Assembly: GCA_000473305.1 (NCBI GenBank)
Contig: CP006772.1
Span: forward strand, 682,001-746,000
From: Bacteroidales bacterium CF
Lineage (GTDB): Bacteria > Bacteroidota > Bacteroidia > Bacteroidales > UBA932
Reading direction: 5' to 3'
Length of the DNA stretch: 64,000 nt
Part shown: positions 1 to 8,756 of the stretch, in pieces
How positions within the stretch are numbered: the stretch's first letter is position 1
Layout of the letters: the number at the start of each line of letters is the position of its first letter
Made by a program: the position numbers and the translations under genes
The notes under the pieces: generated by a model
Databases searched by the model: none
What the model was told of the DNA's origin: nothing
What the model saw: the letters and a program-made list of their open reading frames with translations, nothing else

Positions 1-718
1 CCTTGACCTTGTTTTTCTTTCTCAGTCCGGCTGTGTCCACCAGCATGAACTCGTGTCCGAATTTATTGTAGTATGAGGAGATTGAATCTCGGGTTGTTCC
101 GGCAACCGGTGTGACAATGTTTCTGTCTTCACCGAGAAGGGCATTGGTTAAAGATGATTTACCGACATTCGGCCTTCCGACAATAGCAATATGCGGAATC
201 TCTTTTCTCTCTTCCACCTTCTCTTCAACAGGCAGCAACTCCACAATCTTGTCCATAAGATCTCCGGTGCCGCTTCCGTTTGCTGAAGCAATTGCAAAAG
301 GTGCTCCAAGACCGAGTCCGTAGAAAACATGAGTGTCAAACATCTTCTCTCCTGTGTCAACCTTATTTGCAGCCAGCAATACAGGTTTCTTGCTTCTTCT
401 GAGAATATCGGCAATCTGGGAGTCATAGTCAGTAATGCCTGTTCCGACTTCACAAAGGAACAGAATAACATCTGCCTCCTCTATAGCAAGAAGAACCTGT
501 TTACGTATCTCCTCCTCGAACACATCCTCTGAATTCAAAGTATAACCGCCGGTGTCAATGACAGAAAACTCCTTTCCGCACCACTCACAGGTACCGTAGT
601 GCCTGTCACGGGTAACACCTGCCATCTCGTCTACAATGGCCTTTCTCATACCCACCATTCTGTTGAACAGGGTGGATTTACCCACATTCGGGCGTCCTAC
701 TATGGCAACTATTCCCAT
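1..718 (-). CDS. der: Ribosome-assembly GTPase Der (EngA), N-terminal part
   Basis: Der is an essential GTPase with two tandem G domains that acts in maturation of the 50S ribosomal subunit. About 239 residues are visible; the gene runs off the left edge, so the end of the second G domain and the KH-like C-terminal domain are missing. The first P-loop (GRPNVGKST) lies at residues 8-16 and is followed by a DTGG switch; a second P-loop (GRPNVGKSS) and a DTAG motif follow near the window edge. The start codon shares one base with the stop of the small membrane-protein gene upstream (TAATG arrangement), pointing to translational coupling at the end of the engB-prs-nadE operon. The family call is firm because two Der-type P-loops occur in one frame. 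Confidence 0.95.
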   Translation of the reverse strand, partial: MGIVAIVGRPNVGKSTLFNRMVGMRKAIVDEMAGVTRDRHYGTCEWCGKEFSVIDTGGYTLNSEDVFEEEIRKQVLLAIEEADVILFLCEVGTGITDYDSQIADILRRSKKPVLLAANKVDTGEKMFDTHVFYGLGLGAPFAIASANGSGTGDLMDKIVELLPVEEKVEERKEIPHIAIVGRPNVGKSSLTNALLGEDRNIVTPVAGTTRDSISSYYNKFGHEFMLVDTAGLRKKNKVK

Positions 719-987
719 TAGCAACAACCCTCACAGCTTGAACCGACACAAGAAGAACATCCTTCTGACGGAGAGTATGAAAGCCCTTTTTTCTTTTTCA
801 TGGAGCCGTTGACGCCCCACATCTCCTTCTCCTCGGCTTTGGCACATTTCAGGCCGAGTTTCCTCAACTCTTTGTTGTGACCTATCTCCTTATCGGGAAA
901 TTTGCCGTCCTTGCGGAAAATAATGTTAAAACATAGCAGGAATACACAAAGTGCTACCAGGGCTATTGAAAATAAAAACAGTGACAT
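718..987 (-). CDS. Small single-span membrane protein with Cys-rich tail
   Basis: This 89-residue protein has one hydrophobic N-terminal segment (about residues 2-24), a short polar stretch beginning RKDGKFPD, a segment [11 protein letters not shown], and a C-terminus rich in Cys, Gly and Ser (five cysteines in the last 14 residues). The arrangement of an N-terminal anchor and clustered cysteines recalls small membrane proteins such as NqrM (DUF539), which deliver metal to membrane enzymes, but I cannot establish homology and no nqr genes are nearby. It is coupled to der by a one-base overlap and lies 12 bp after nadE. The position inside a housekeeping operon argues that it is a real, conserved gene. 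Function unassigned. Confidence 0.75.
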   Translation of the reverse strand: MSLFLFSIALVALCVFLLCFNIIFRKDGKFPDKEIGHNKELRKLGLKCAKAEEKEMWGVNGSMKKKKGLSYSPSEGCSSCVGSSCEGCC

Positions 988-999
988 ATCGTTTTTTTG

Positions 1000-1842
1000 T
1001 TATTTACAGCTTATACATTTATTTGCAGGCAGGAGAGGATACTCTCCGACTTGTATCATGGGCGGAAGCTGGGCGCCCTTGAATGAGGCCGAATTTCTGA
1101 GACAGATTATCCGGTCTACCAGTTTTTTATCTACACCCGAGGCAATAATCTCCTCCGGGGTTTTGCCTCCCTCGTTGAGAGAGTACAATATCGGATCCAG
1201 TACATCATAAGGCGGTATAGAATCCGAGTCTTTCTGTCCGACACTAAGCTCAGCAGATGGCTCTTTTGTCATAGTTGAGTCCGGAATGCTCCTTTTGAGG
1301 GAATTCATATAACGGGCCAGTTCATATACATCAAGTTTGTAAATGTCTCCTATGACCATAACCGCACCGCTCAGATCTCCGTATAGTGTGCCGTAACCCA
1401 TGGACATCTCGCTTTTGTTTGATGTATTCAACAATAAAGCACCGGTTTGGTTCGATGATGCCATCAGTATAGTGCTGCGGATCCTTGCCTGAAGGTTCTC
1501 AACAGTCAGCCTGTTAGGATCTTCTCCGAAAAGGTCGGTGAGCTCCCTCATATACTTGTGAAAAATTGCCTCGATTGGCACTGTATTATATCTGATCTTC
1601 AGGTTTTCTGACAACTCGACTGCATCACTCACCGAATGAAGGGTGGAGAATGGCGATGGCATTAGTATCCCTGAAACTGATTCCGCACCCAGGGCATTAA
1701 CAGCTAAAGTGGCAACTACAGCAGAGTCAATTCCGCCGGAGAGTCCGACTACAACTTTATTTTTTCCGGCACTTTTCATAAAGTGCCTGAGTGTCATGAC
1801 TATCTTGTCATGGAGTATGTCCGGAGTGGTGTTTGTCAGCAT
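1000..1842 (-). CDS. nadE: NAD+ synthetase NadE
   Basis: NadE adenylates and amidates nicotinic acid adenine dinucleotide to NAD+, the last step of NAD biosynthesis. The 280-residue length matches the short, ammonia-dependent class, as there is no N-terminal glutaminase domain. The ATP-pyrophosphatase loop SGGIDS is at residues 35-40, and the downstream TSNKSEMSMGYGTLYGD stretch, typical of substrate and ATP contacts, is present. The C-terminus carries a CISC pair. The stop of prs lies one base away, so the two genes are adjacent in one leftward operon. Because there is no glutaminase domain, nitrogen presumably comes from free ammonia. Confidence 0.95.
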   Translation of the reverse strand: MLTNTTPDILHDKIVMTLRHFMKSAGKNKVVVGLSGGIDSAVVATLAVNALGAESVSGILMPSPFSTLHSVSDAVELSENLKIRYNTVPIEAIFHKYMRELTDLFGEDPNRLTVENLQARIRSTILMASSNQTGALLLNTSNKSEMSMGYGTLYGDLSGAVMVIGDIYKLDVYELARYMNSLKRSIPDSTMTKEPSAELSVGQKDSDSIPPYDVLDPILYSLNEGGKTPEEIIASGVDKKLVDRIICLRNSASFKGAQLPPMIQVGEYPLLPANKCISCK

Positions 1843-1843
1843 A

Positions 1844-2794
1844 TTAGAATACGAAGCTTGTGCTTATTGATTTGTAATTGTATACCTTGTCAATAACATC
1901 CGCAAAAATTTCAGATACAGTGAGTACCTTGATTTTTGTCTTGTCTACGTTAGGATCTGTTGTGAGAGGAATGGTATCTGAAAGAATAACCTCTGTAAGT
2001 TTCGACTTTGCAATTCTCTCATAAGCAGGGCCGGACATAACAGCATGAGTGGCAAGTGCTCTTACACTAAGTGCTCCTTTTTCCATCAGCATGTCAGCTG
2101 CCTTAGTAATTGTTCCGGCAGTATCAATCATGTCGTCAATTATCACAATGTTTCTTCCCTCAACTTCACCGATTGCTGTCATTGAACCAACTACATTGGC
2201 TTTTTCTCTTGACTTGTGGCAGATAATCAACGGGCAACCCAATATACGTGAGTATGCGTTGGCCCTTTTGGCCCCACCCATATCAGGAGCGGCAATAGAC
2301 ATATTTTCCAGATTCAGTTCACGCAGATATGGAAGGAATATTGAACTCGCATAAATATGGTCAACAGGAAAATCAAAAAATCCCTGGATCTGGTCAGCGT
2401 GAAGGTCGGCAGTCATTACTCTGTCGCAACCGGCTGCTGCCAGAAGATTTGCAACAAGTTTGGCTCCTATAGGGACTCTTGGTCTGTCCTTTCTGTCCTG
2501 CCTTGCCCATCCGAAATACGGAATAACAGCAATAACCTTGTATGCCGATGCTCTTCTTGCTGCGTCAATCATCAGTAGAAGTTCAAACATATTATCCACA
2601 GGAGGGAATGTGGATTGAACAATAAAAACTGTGGCGCCGCGCACACTCTCTTCGAAAGCGGGTTGAAACTCACCGTCACTAAACACTAATACATTTGATT
2701 TACCAAGGTCCAGATTGAGGGATGCTGCAATTTTCTCAGCCAGATATCTGGAACTGCGGCATGTGAAGATCTGAATCTTATGATTATGGTCCAT
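1844..2794 (-). CDS. prs: Ribose-phosphate pyrophosphokinase
   Basis: This enzyme converts ribose 5-phosphate and ATP into PRPP, the precursor of purines, pyrimidines, histidine, tryptophan and NAD. The 316-residue length is standard for class I enzymes. Visible motifs are FSDGEFQPAFEESVRG (about 38-53), the DLHADQIQGFF loop (about 130-140) and the PRPP-binding loop VIIDDMIDTAGT (about 217-228). It sits between engB and nadE. Placing PRPP synthesis next to NAD synthesis is functionally consistent, since NAD biosynthesis consumes PRPP. The start used gives the expected N-terminus just before the first beta strand. Confidence 0.96.
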   Translation of the reverse strand: MDHNHKIQIFTCRSSRYLAEKIAASLNLDLGKSNVLVFSDGEFQPAFEESVRGATVFIVQSTFPPVDNMFELLLMIDAARRASAYKVIAVIPYFGWARQDRKDRPRVPIGAKLVANLLAAAGCDRVMTADLHADQIQGFFDFPVDHIYASSIFLPYLRELNLENMSIAAPDMGGAKRANAYSRILGCPLIICHKSREKANVVGSMTAIGEVEGRNIVIIDDMIDTAGTITKAADMLMEKGALSVRALATHAVMSGPAYERIAKSKLTEVILSDTIPLTTDPNVDKTKIKVLTVSEIFADVIDKVYNYKSISTSFVF

Positions 2795-2812
2795 GATTTT
2801 GATTTTATATGT

Positions 2813-3400
2813 TTATAATAGGGTTTCTATATAATCGAGTATATCTTCTCTTCCCGTTCCCTTCACAGAGGAGCTGACAAAGACGGGAGGCAGCTCTTCC
2901 CAATACCCCATGAGAGTCTCGTTGTTATTCTTAATTTGTTTGCTCAGTGCTGTTGTGCTGAGTTTGTCTCCTTTTGTGTAGATGATTGAGAAAGGCACTT
3001 CAGCCTCACCGAGTTCCATCATAAAACGAAGGTCAATCGGCTGGATATCGTGTCGCGAATCCAGCAATACGAATAGATTTACCAACTCGGCAGAGCCGTT
3101 TATATAGCCTCTTATTATATCATCCAGATCGGCCCTTACCTTCTTTGAAAGTTTTGCATAACCATAGCCGGGCAGGTCAACAAGATACCACTTCTCGTTT
3201 ATCTGAAAATGATTTATCAACTGTGTTTTTCCGGGTTTTGAGGAGGTATGGGCAAGCGAGCCGTTATTGCACAACATGTTGATCAAAGAGGACTTGCCCA
3301 CATTTGACCTGCCGATAAATGCAAACTCCGGGAGTCTGGATTTGGGTCTATCGGTTACAACCCTGCTACTACCGGAAAATATGGCTTTTGTGATCTTCAT
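2813..3400 (-). CDS. engB: Ribosome-biogenesis GTPase EngB (YihA/YsxC)
   Basis: EngB is a single-domain TrmE-Era-EngA-type GTPase needed for 50S subunit assembly. The protein has 195 residues, the usual size. It shows the P-loop GRSNVGKSS (about residues 30-38), the G2 region with SKPGKTQ, the G3 motif DLPGYGYAK and the G4 motif TKGD. It is the first gene of the leftward operon engB-prs-nadE-small membrane protein-der, so one transcript carries two ribosome-assembly GTPases. A TACCTTTG -7 element lies about 18 bp upstream of the start codon. Confidence 0.96.
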   Translation of the reverse strand: MKITKAIFSGSSRVVTDRPKSRLPEFAFIGRSNVGKSSLINMLCNNGSLAHTSSKPGKTQLINHFQINEKWYLVDLPGYGYAKLSKKVRADLDDIIRGYINGSAELVNLFVLLDSRHDIQPIDLRFMMELGEAEVPFSIIYTKGDKLSTTALSKQIKNNNETLMGYWEELPPVFVSSSVKGTGREDILDYIETLL

Positions 3401-3417
3401 AAGAGAAAAATGCGCTG

Positions 3418-3425
3418 CAAAGGTA
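3418..3425 (-). promoter_or_regulatory. -7 element for engB operon
   Basis: Read on the minus strand this is TACCTTTG, which fits the Bacteroidota TAnnTTTG -7 consensus, and it ends 18 bp before the engB start. I see no convincing -33 TTTG partner. It lies back to back with a second -7 element for xseA. Confidence 0.5.
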
Positions 3426-3438
3426 CAACAATATTGCT

Positions 3439-3446
3439 TATATTTG
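3439..3446 (+). promoter_or_regulatory. -7 element for xseA
   Basis: TATATTTG matches the Bacteroidota -7 consensus and lies 44 bp before the preferred xseA start. With the opposing element at 3418-3425 it makes a compact divergent promoter region between engB and xseA. Confidence 0.5.
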
Positions 3447-3490
3447 TATGAATGGATTTTAAAAAAAAATAAATGGGAAAAGAGGAGAAG

Positions 3491-4591
3491 ATGAGACTCT
3501 CTGATTTACAGGAGCAGGTGAGAAAATCAATAGAGCAGAGATTTACCGGAAAATACTGGATAACAGCAGAGATAAGTGAGATAAAGAACCATTATTCAGG
3601 CCATTGCTATCTGGACCTTATTGACAAGAATCCCGGGGAAGATGCTGTTTCGGCCAAGGCGCAGGCAATAATCTGGGCCAATAATTACCGGATGCTCAGA
3701 CCCTTTTTTGAAACCACGACAGGCTCGCCGCTTTCAAAAGGTATGCATGTTCTCGTATGTGTTCAGGTTCAGTTTTCTTCATTATATGGACTTAGTCTGG
3801 TTATAATAGATATAGATCCGGCATTCACCGTAGGCGAGCAGGAACTGCTTCGTCAGGAAACTATCAACCGTCTGAAGGCGGAGGGAATGTTCGAGATGAA
3901 CTCTACTCTTGATTTTCCTCCTTTGCCAAGACGGCTTGCTGTAATATCATCCGAGCAGGCAGCCGGATATAGAGATTTTATGAAGCAACTTCACGAAAAT
4001 GAGTTCGGATTCAAGTTTTTTACAGAGCTTTTCCCGGCTCCGATGCAGGGTATTGTTGCACCAGAAGGGATAATAGAGGCGATGGATCAAGTTGCGGCAA
4101 GGGGTGAAGAGTTTGACCTTTTGCTGATTCTGCGTGGTGGAGGCGCAGCGCACGATCTGGCTTGCTTCGATGACTACAACCTTGCTGCGAACATTGCACA
4201 GTTCCCCTTACCGGTTGTAGTCGGTGTCGGCCACGATCATGACTATCACATAGCAGACATGGTTGCACACACATCGGTAAAGACACCGACGGCACTGGCA
4301 GACTTCATAGTTGATCTTTTTGCGGCGGAGGAGCAGCAGATATTATATCTTGCAAGAAGACTCTCTATGGCCCTTCAAAACAGGATTATGAGCGAAAGAA
4401 GCCGGATTCAGCTGTTGGAACAAAGGATTGTGTCAGGCAATCCATTTAAGCTTCTGGAGAAGGGCTATGCACTTATTCACAAGGAGGGAAAACGTATAAA
4501 GAATATAAATGACATCAGTATAGATGATAAGATTGGGATAATACTCAATGGAGGGCAGATAGAGTGTGTGGTTAAAGTGATAAGTGATTAG
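3491..4591 (+). CDS. xseA: Exodeoxyribonuclease VII large subunit
   Basis: This is the catalytic subunit of exonuclease VII, which degrades single-stranded DNA to acid-soluble oligonucleotides. The N-terminal OB-fold is visible (about residues 1-105: SDLQEQVRKSIEQ, ITAEISEIK, HCYLDLID), followed by the conserved catalytic core with RGGGAAHDL and PVVVGVGHDHDYHIADMVAH and the typical TPTALADFI. The protein is shorter than many homologues because the long coiled-coil region before the C-terminus is reduced. I chose ATG at 3491 (366 residues) because a GAGGAG stretch precedes it and the protein then starts directly at the OB fold; ATG at 3473 is possible and adds six residues. xseB follows. Confidence 0.94.
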   Translation: MRLSDLQEQVRKSIEQRFTGKYWITAEISEIKNHYSGHCYLDLIDKNPGEDAVSAKAQAIIWANNYRMLRPFFETTTGSPLSKGMHVLVCVQVQFSSLYGLSLVIIDIDPAFTVGEQELLRQETINRLKAEGMFEMNSTLDFPPLPRRLAVISSEQAAGYRDFMKQLHENEFGFKFFTELFPAPMQGIVAPEGIIEAMDQVAARGEEFDLLLILRGGGAAHDLACFDDYNLAANIAQFPLPVVVGVGHDHDYHIADMVAHTSVKTPTALADFIVDLFAAEEQQILYLARRLSMALQNRIMSERSRIQLLEQRIVSGNPFKLLEKGYALIHKEGKRIKNINDISIDDKIGIILNGGQIECVVKVISD

Positions 4592-4603
4592 TGATAAGTG
4601 ATT
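4576..4603 (+). repeat. Two 14-bp direct repeats at the xseA/xseB junction
   Basis: The unit AGTGATAAGTGATT occurs twice in direct succession (4576-4589 and 4590-4603) and begins a third time (AGTGA). The repeat covers the last codons and stop codon of xseA and extends to the alternative GTG start of xseB at 4598. Confidence 0.85.
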
Positions 4604-4621
4604 AGTGAAAAGTTAAAAGCG

Positions 4622-4807
4622 ATGAAAAAGATTAAGAAAAATTATAAGGAGTCTCTGGAAGAACTCCAGAAAATTGTGGAAAAGATAGAAAATCCTGATA
4701 CAGACCTTCAGGAGATATCAAAATATGTAAAAAGAGCCTCCGAGCTTGTAAAGCAATGCCAGGAGCAGCTCCGTGCAATTGAAGAGGATATTCCCGATAT
4801 AACATAA
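4622..4807 (+). CDS. xseB: Exodeoxyribonuclease VII small subunit
   Basis: XseB is the small non-catalytic helical subunit that associates in several copies with XseA. The 61-residue product from ATG 4622 has the family pattern NYKESLEELQKIVEKIE, then DLQEISKYVKRASELVKQCQEQL, and an acidic end. An in-frame GTG at 4598 would add eight residues but lies inside a direct repeat that overlaps the end of xseA, so the ATG is preferred. The gene starts 30 bp after xseA and is followed 10 bp later by glgB. Confidence 0.88.
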   Translation: MKKIKKNYKESLEELQKIVEKIENPDTDLQEISKYVKRASELVKQCQEQLRAIEEDIPDIT

Positions 4808-4817
4808 TCCTAACATT

Positions 4818-6806
4818 ATGGAAGAGTTGAAGCTGATAGAAGACGACCCCTGGCTGGTACCCTACAGACGTGATATTCTCAGAAGGTATCAGAAGGCGGT
4901 TACCAAACGACAGGAGTTGGCCGGATACGGAAAACCTTTATACAAGTCGGTTAACTCTCACCTCTATTACGGAGTGCATCGTACAGGCAACTCCTGGTTC
5001 TTCAGGGAGTGGGCTCCCGGAGCAACGGCTATATACCTGATTGGTACATTCAACAACTGGAAGATCGAGAAAAAATATACCCTTAGCTCCAAAGGAAACG
5101 GAGACTGGGAGTTGGAACTTCCTGCAGAGAGTGTCAGACAAGGGGATCTTTTCAAGTGGTATGTATACTGGAACGGGGGAGAGGGAGAACGAATGCCTGC
5201 ATACGCAACCAGATGTTTCCAGGATGAAACAAGTAAGATTTTCTCTGCTCAGATTTGGGAAACCACGGCTTATAAATGGGTTAACCGGCGGATTGATAAA
5301 AAATTCACACCACTGATATATGAGGCTCATGTGGGTATGAGTTCTGAAAAACCCGAAGTTGCAAGTTTTAATTATTTCCGGGAGAGTGTTCTGCCGCGAA
5401 TTGCTGATCTGGGATACAATACACTACAGATAATGGCAATTCAGGAACATCCCTATTATGGTTCATTCGGATACCAGGTATCTTCTTTCTTTGCGGTAAG
5501 CTCACGCTTCGGTACGCCTGAGGATTTTAAAAGGCTTGTAGATGCAGCACACGGCTACGGGATAGCGGTTATCATCGATCTTATCCATTCACATGCCGTT
5601 AGTAATGTATTGGAGGGACTCTCACAGATTGACGGGAATCCCGCACTCTACTTTCACGAAGGGGCCAGAGGAGACCATCCGGCCTGGGGTTCAAAGTGTT
5701 TCAATTATGGGAAGGATGAGGTTCTGCATTTCTTGCTCTCAAATTGTAAATTCTGGCTTGAAGAGTACAATCTGGACGGATTCCGTTTTGACGGCATCAC
5801 AAGCATGATATATCTCGATCATGGTCTCGGAAGGGATTTCACAGATTACTCCTGTTATTTCGACGGCAACCAGGATGAGGATGCGCTTGTATACCTGACT
5901 CTTGCCAATATTCTCATAAAGGAGATAAACCCATATGCAATTACCATTGCAGAGGAGATGAGCGGAATACCCGGTCTGGCTTCTCCTTTTGTAAATGGAG
6001 GTAATGGTTTTGATTTCAGAATGAGCATGGGGGTACCCGATCACTGGATCAAATGGATTAAGGAGTTAAGGGACGAGGATTGGAATATGAGCAATATATT
6101 TCATGAACTGACAAGAAAGAGGGCTGACGAGAAAACGGTAAGCTATTCAGAGTGTCATGATCAGGCTCTTGTCGGAGACAAAACAATCATATTCAGATTG
6201 ATGGACAAGGATATGTATCATTATATGAGCAAGGATATCCCAAATCTCAATGTAGACAGAGGAATTGCCCTGCACAAAATGATTCGACTGCTCACACTTA
6301 CGACTGCCGGAGACGGATATCTCAATTTTATGGGAAACGAGTTCGGCCATCCGGAATGGATTGATTTCCCGAGAGAAGGAAACTCATGGTCATATCACTA
6401 TGCCAGAAGGCAGTGGTCTCTGGCAGATGACAAAAATTTGAAATATCACTATCTTCTCTGTTTTGACAAGGCTTTAATCGAATTGGCCAATGAGGGAGAA
6501 CTTTTTGGGAAACCGGCTGTTTCAATTTATGAGGACAACGATAGGCAGATATTGATCTTCTCGAGATCAGGTCTGATAATGGCATTCAATTTCAATCCGT
6601 CACTCTCGTATCCCGACTACAGTTTCAACCTGCCGGCTGGTGAATATGAGATAATCCTCAATACGGATGCCCCTGAATTTGGAGGATTTGGCAGGATTGA
6701 CCAAGAGATGAAGTATCTCACCAAGAGAGAAAACGGGAGAGACTCTCTGTCGGTCTATCTTCCGTCCAGAAGTGCTGTTATTTTAAGGGAAATTTATTAT
6801 CTTTAA
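4818..6806 (+). CDS. glgB: 1,4-alpha-glucan branching enzyme (GH13)
   Basis: GlgB cuts alpha-1,4 chains and re-attaches them by alpha-1,6 links to make glycogen branches. The 662-residue protein has a CBM48 module (about 45-135, with FFREWAPGAT and YLIGTFNNW) and a GH13 barrel. The nucleophile D325 lies in LDGFRFDGITSM, the acid/base E379 in TIAEEMSG and the third acid D448 in SECHDQAL. The overall form (PWLVPYRRDI at the start, no N-terminal extra module) looks like the eukaryote-like branching enzymes found in Bacteroidota rather than the enterobacterial type. It is the first gene of the alpha-glucan operon; the debranching gene follows after 18 bp. Confidence 0.95.
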   Translation: MEELKLIEDDPWLVPYRRDILRRYQKAVTKRQELAGYGKPLYKSVNSHLYYGVHRTGNSWFFREWAPGATAIYLIGTFNNWKIEKKYTLSSKGNGDWELELPAESVRQGDLFKWYVYWNGGEGERMPAYATRCFQDETSKIFSAQIWETTAYKWVNRRIDKKFTPLIYEAHVGMSSEKPEVASFNYFRESVLPRIADLGYNTLQIMAIQEHPYYGSFGYQVSSFFAVSSRFGTPEDFKRLVDAAHGYGIAVIIDLIHSHAVSNVLEGLSQIDGNPALYFHEGARGDHPAWGSKCFNYGKDEVLHFLLSNCKFWLEEYNLDGFRFDGITSMIYLDHGLGRDFTDYSCYFDGNQDEDALVYLTLANILIKEINPYAITIAEEMSGIPGLASPFVNGGNGFDFRMSMGVPDHWIKWIKELRDEDWNMSNIFHELTRKRADEKTVSYSECHDQALVGDKTIIFRLMDKDMYHYMSKDIPNLNVDRGIALHKMIRLLTLTTAGDGYLNFMGNEFGHPEWIDFPREGNSWSYHYARRQWSLADDKNLKYHYLLCFDKALIELANEGELFGKPAVSIYEDNDRQILIFSRSGLIMAFNFNPSLSYPDYSFNLPAGEYEIILNTDAPEFGGFGRIDQEMKYLTKRENGRDSLSVYLPSRSAVILREIYYL

Positions 6807-6824
6807 AGGGCTAATATAATTGTC

Positions 6825-8756
6825 ATGTCATATTTACAATTCAATAAGGATGAACTTGTGAACCTGGAGTATTCACTTAAGAGGGAGGTTTTGTCTACAA
6901 ACCATGCCGGAGGTTACATGAATACTACTATTGTCTGTTGCAATACCAGAAAGTATCACGGTCTGCTGGTTGTCCCTGTCAAGGGCTTCGGGGATGATAA
7001 GTTTGTTTTACTCTCCTCTTTGGATGAGACAGTCATACAGCATGACAAAGAGTTTAATCTGGGCATACACAGGTACGGTGATATTTATGAGCCAAAAGGA
7101 CATAAATACATCAAGAATTTTGAAATTGAGAGGGTCGTATCAATCACTTATATGGTTGGAGGTGTCCTTCTGCGCAAGGATATCATGTTTCCGCACAAAA
7201 AAGAGCAGATACTCATACGCTATACACTTCTTGAAGCACACTCACCTACCATTTTACGATTAAGACCTTTCCTGGCGTTCAGGAACTACCACACACTATC
7301 CAAGGTGAACAATGATGTAAACCGGCACTATGAAGTGATTGACAACGGAGTCTCCTTCAGAATGTATGATGGTTTTCCAAACCTCAACATGCAACTCAGT
7401 GTCAAGGGCGAATTCATATCCTCTCCCGATTGGTACTACAACATAGAGTACAAAGAGGAGAGGAGGAGAGCCTATGACTCTTCTGAAGATCTCTTTGTTC
7501 CAGGATTCTTTGAAGTACCCATAAAAAAGGGGCAACAGATAATCTTCTCTGCATCTACCAATGTGGAGAACCCATCCGGACTCTCTGCGGAATTTACAAG
7601 AAACGAAAACAAACGGGGATTGAGGGATAGTTTTGAGCAGTGTCTGCAATTGGCAGCAAAACAGTTTATTATACATGACGACGAGGACACTTTTATCTAT
7701 ACCGGATATCCATGGTTGGGAAAAAGGAACAGGAATACATTGATATCCCTTCCCGGTTTGACTTTGTCATTCAATAAGAATACAGATCTTTTCAACAGCG
7801 TTTTAAAGACTTTTATCAAACAAGAGCAGAGAACTCTCTTCTCCCCGGGCTGCGATCCCGATATACCATTGTGGCTGTTCTGGACACTTCAGCAATATCT
7901 CAAAGCCAAAGATAATAAAACCGCATTGTGGCGTGAGTACGGAGAGCTTCTCAAAGCGATAATAGAATCATACATTGACTATAGTCGGGATGCAGTGTTT
8001 ATGCATGAGACAGGGCTGCTTTGGGCAGAGAGGGAAGGCAGGCCGACAAGCTGGATGGATACGGTTATAAATGGTCTTCCTCTAATTGAAAGAGCCGGCT
8101 ATCAGATAGAGCTTAATTCTTTATGGTACAATGCACTTTGCTTTGCCATGGAGGTAGCCCCAAAAGTCAAAGAGAGTGAATTTATCAAAAAATGCAAAGA
8201 TGTAAAAACGCGTGTCGGACAAAACTTCATGAAGGCATTCTGGATTGAGGGAAGAGACTATCTGGCCGATTACGTCGGACCGGAGGGACAGAATAAATAT
8301 GTGAGGCCGAATCAGCTTTTTACCTGTGCATTTGACTACTCTCCGCTGGATGATGGGGTCAAGGACATGGTTATAAACAGTGTGAAAAAAGAGTTGCTGA
8401 CGACCCGTGGAATAAGAACCCTCTCTCCTAAAAATTCAAGATATAGGGGAGAATATGACGGAGACGAGTATTCCCGCAGTATGGCATATTTTCAGGGGAC
8501 TACAAGAGTCTGGCTTCTTCAGTTCTATGTTGAGGCCTGTTTTAAAATTCTTGGTAAATCGTTTCATAAGAGAGCCAATGAGATTGTCTGTGCGTTCGAA
8601 GAGGATCTGAACGTCCATTGTATAGGATCAATATCAGAAGTGTACGATGGCGATCCTCCTCACCAGCCTCACGGATGCACCTCTTATTCCGCCTCCGTAG
8701 CGGCACTGTTGCGTTCGATAAGTCTCATAGAACAGTATAAAAACATTGAGCAATGA
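6825..8756 (+). CDS. Glycogen debranching enzyme (amylo-alpha-1,6-glucosidase type)
   Basis: A 643-residue protein of the bacterial/archaeal glycogen-debranching family. The N-terminal beta domain (about 1-270) contains the family start SLKREVLSTNHAGGYMNTT, with NTRKYHGLLV. The C-terminal GDE/GH133 (alpha/alpha)6 barrel follows, with GCDPDIPLWLFW, REGRPTSWMDTVING, GLLWAERE and GVKDMV...GIRTLSP. It hydrolyses alpha-1,6 branch points in glycogen. The gene overlaps the next one by four bases (ATGA), showing translational coupling. A glgX-type GH13 debranching enzyme is less likely, since no GH13 motifs occur. Confidence 0.92.
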   Translation: MSYLQFNKDELVNLEYSLKREVLSTNHAGGYMNTTIVCCNTRKYHGLLVVPVKGFGDDKFVLLSSLDETVIQHDKEFNLGIHRYGDIYEPKGHKYIKNFEIERVVSITYMVGGVLLRKDIMFPHKKEQILIRYTLLEAHSPTILRLRPFLAFRNYHTLSKVNNDVNRHYEVIDNGVSFRMYDGFPNLNMQLSVKGEFISSPDWYYNIEYKEERRRAYDSSEDLFVPGFFEVPIKKGQQIIFSASTNVENPSGLSAEFTRNENKRGLRDSFEQCLQLAAKQFIIHDDEDTFIYTGYPWLGKRNRNTLISLPGLTLSFNKNTDLFNSVLKTFIKQEQRTLFSPGCDPDIPLWLFWTLQQYLKAKDNKTALWREYGELLKAIIESYIDYSRDAVFMHETGLLWAEREGRPTSWMDTVINGLPLIERAGYQIELNSLWYNALCFAMEVAPKVKESEFIKKCKDVKTRVGQNFMKAFWIEGRDYLADYVGPEGQNKYVRPNQLFTCAFDYSPLDDGVKDMVINSVKKELLTTRGIRTLSPKNSRYRGEYDGDEYSRSMAYFQGTTRVWLLQFYVEACFKILGKSFHKRANEIVCAFEEDLNVHCIGSISEVYDGDPPHQPHGCTSYSASVAALLRSISLIEQYKNIEQ

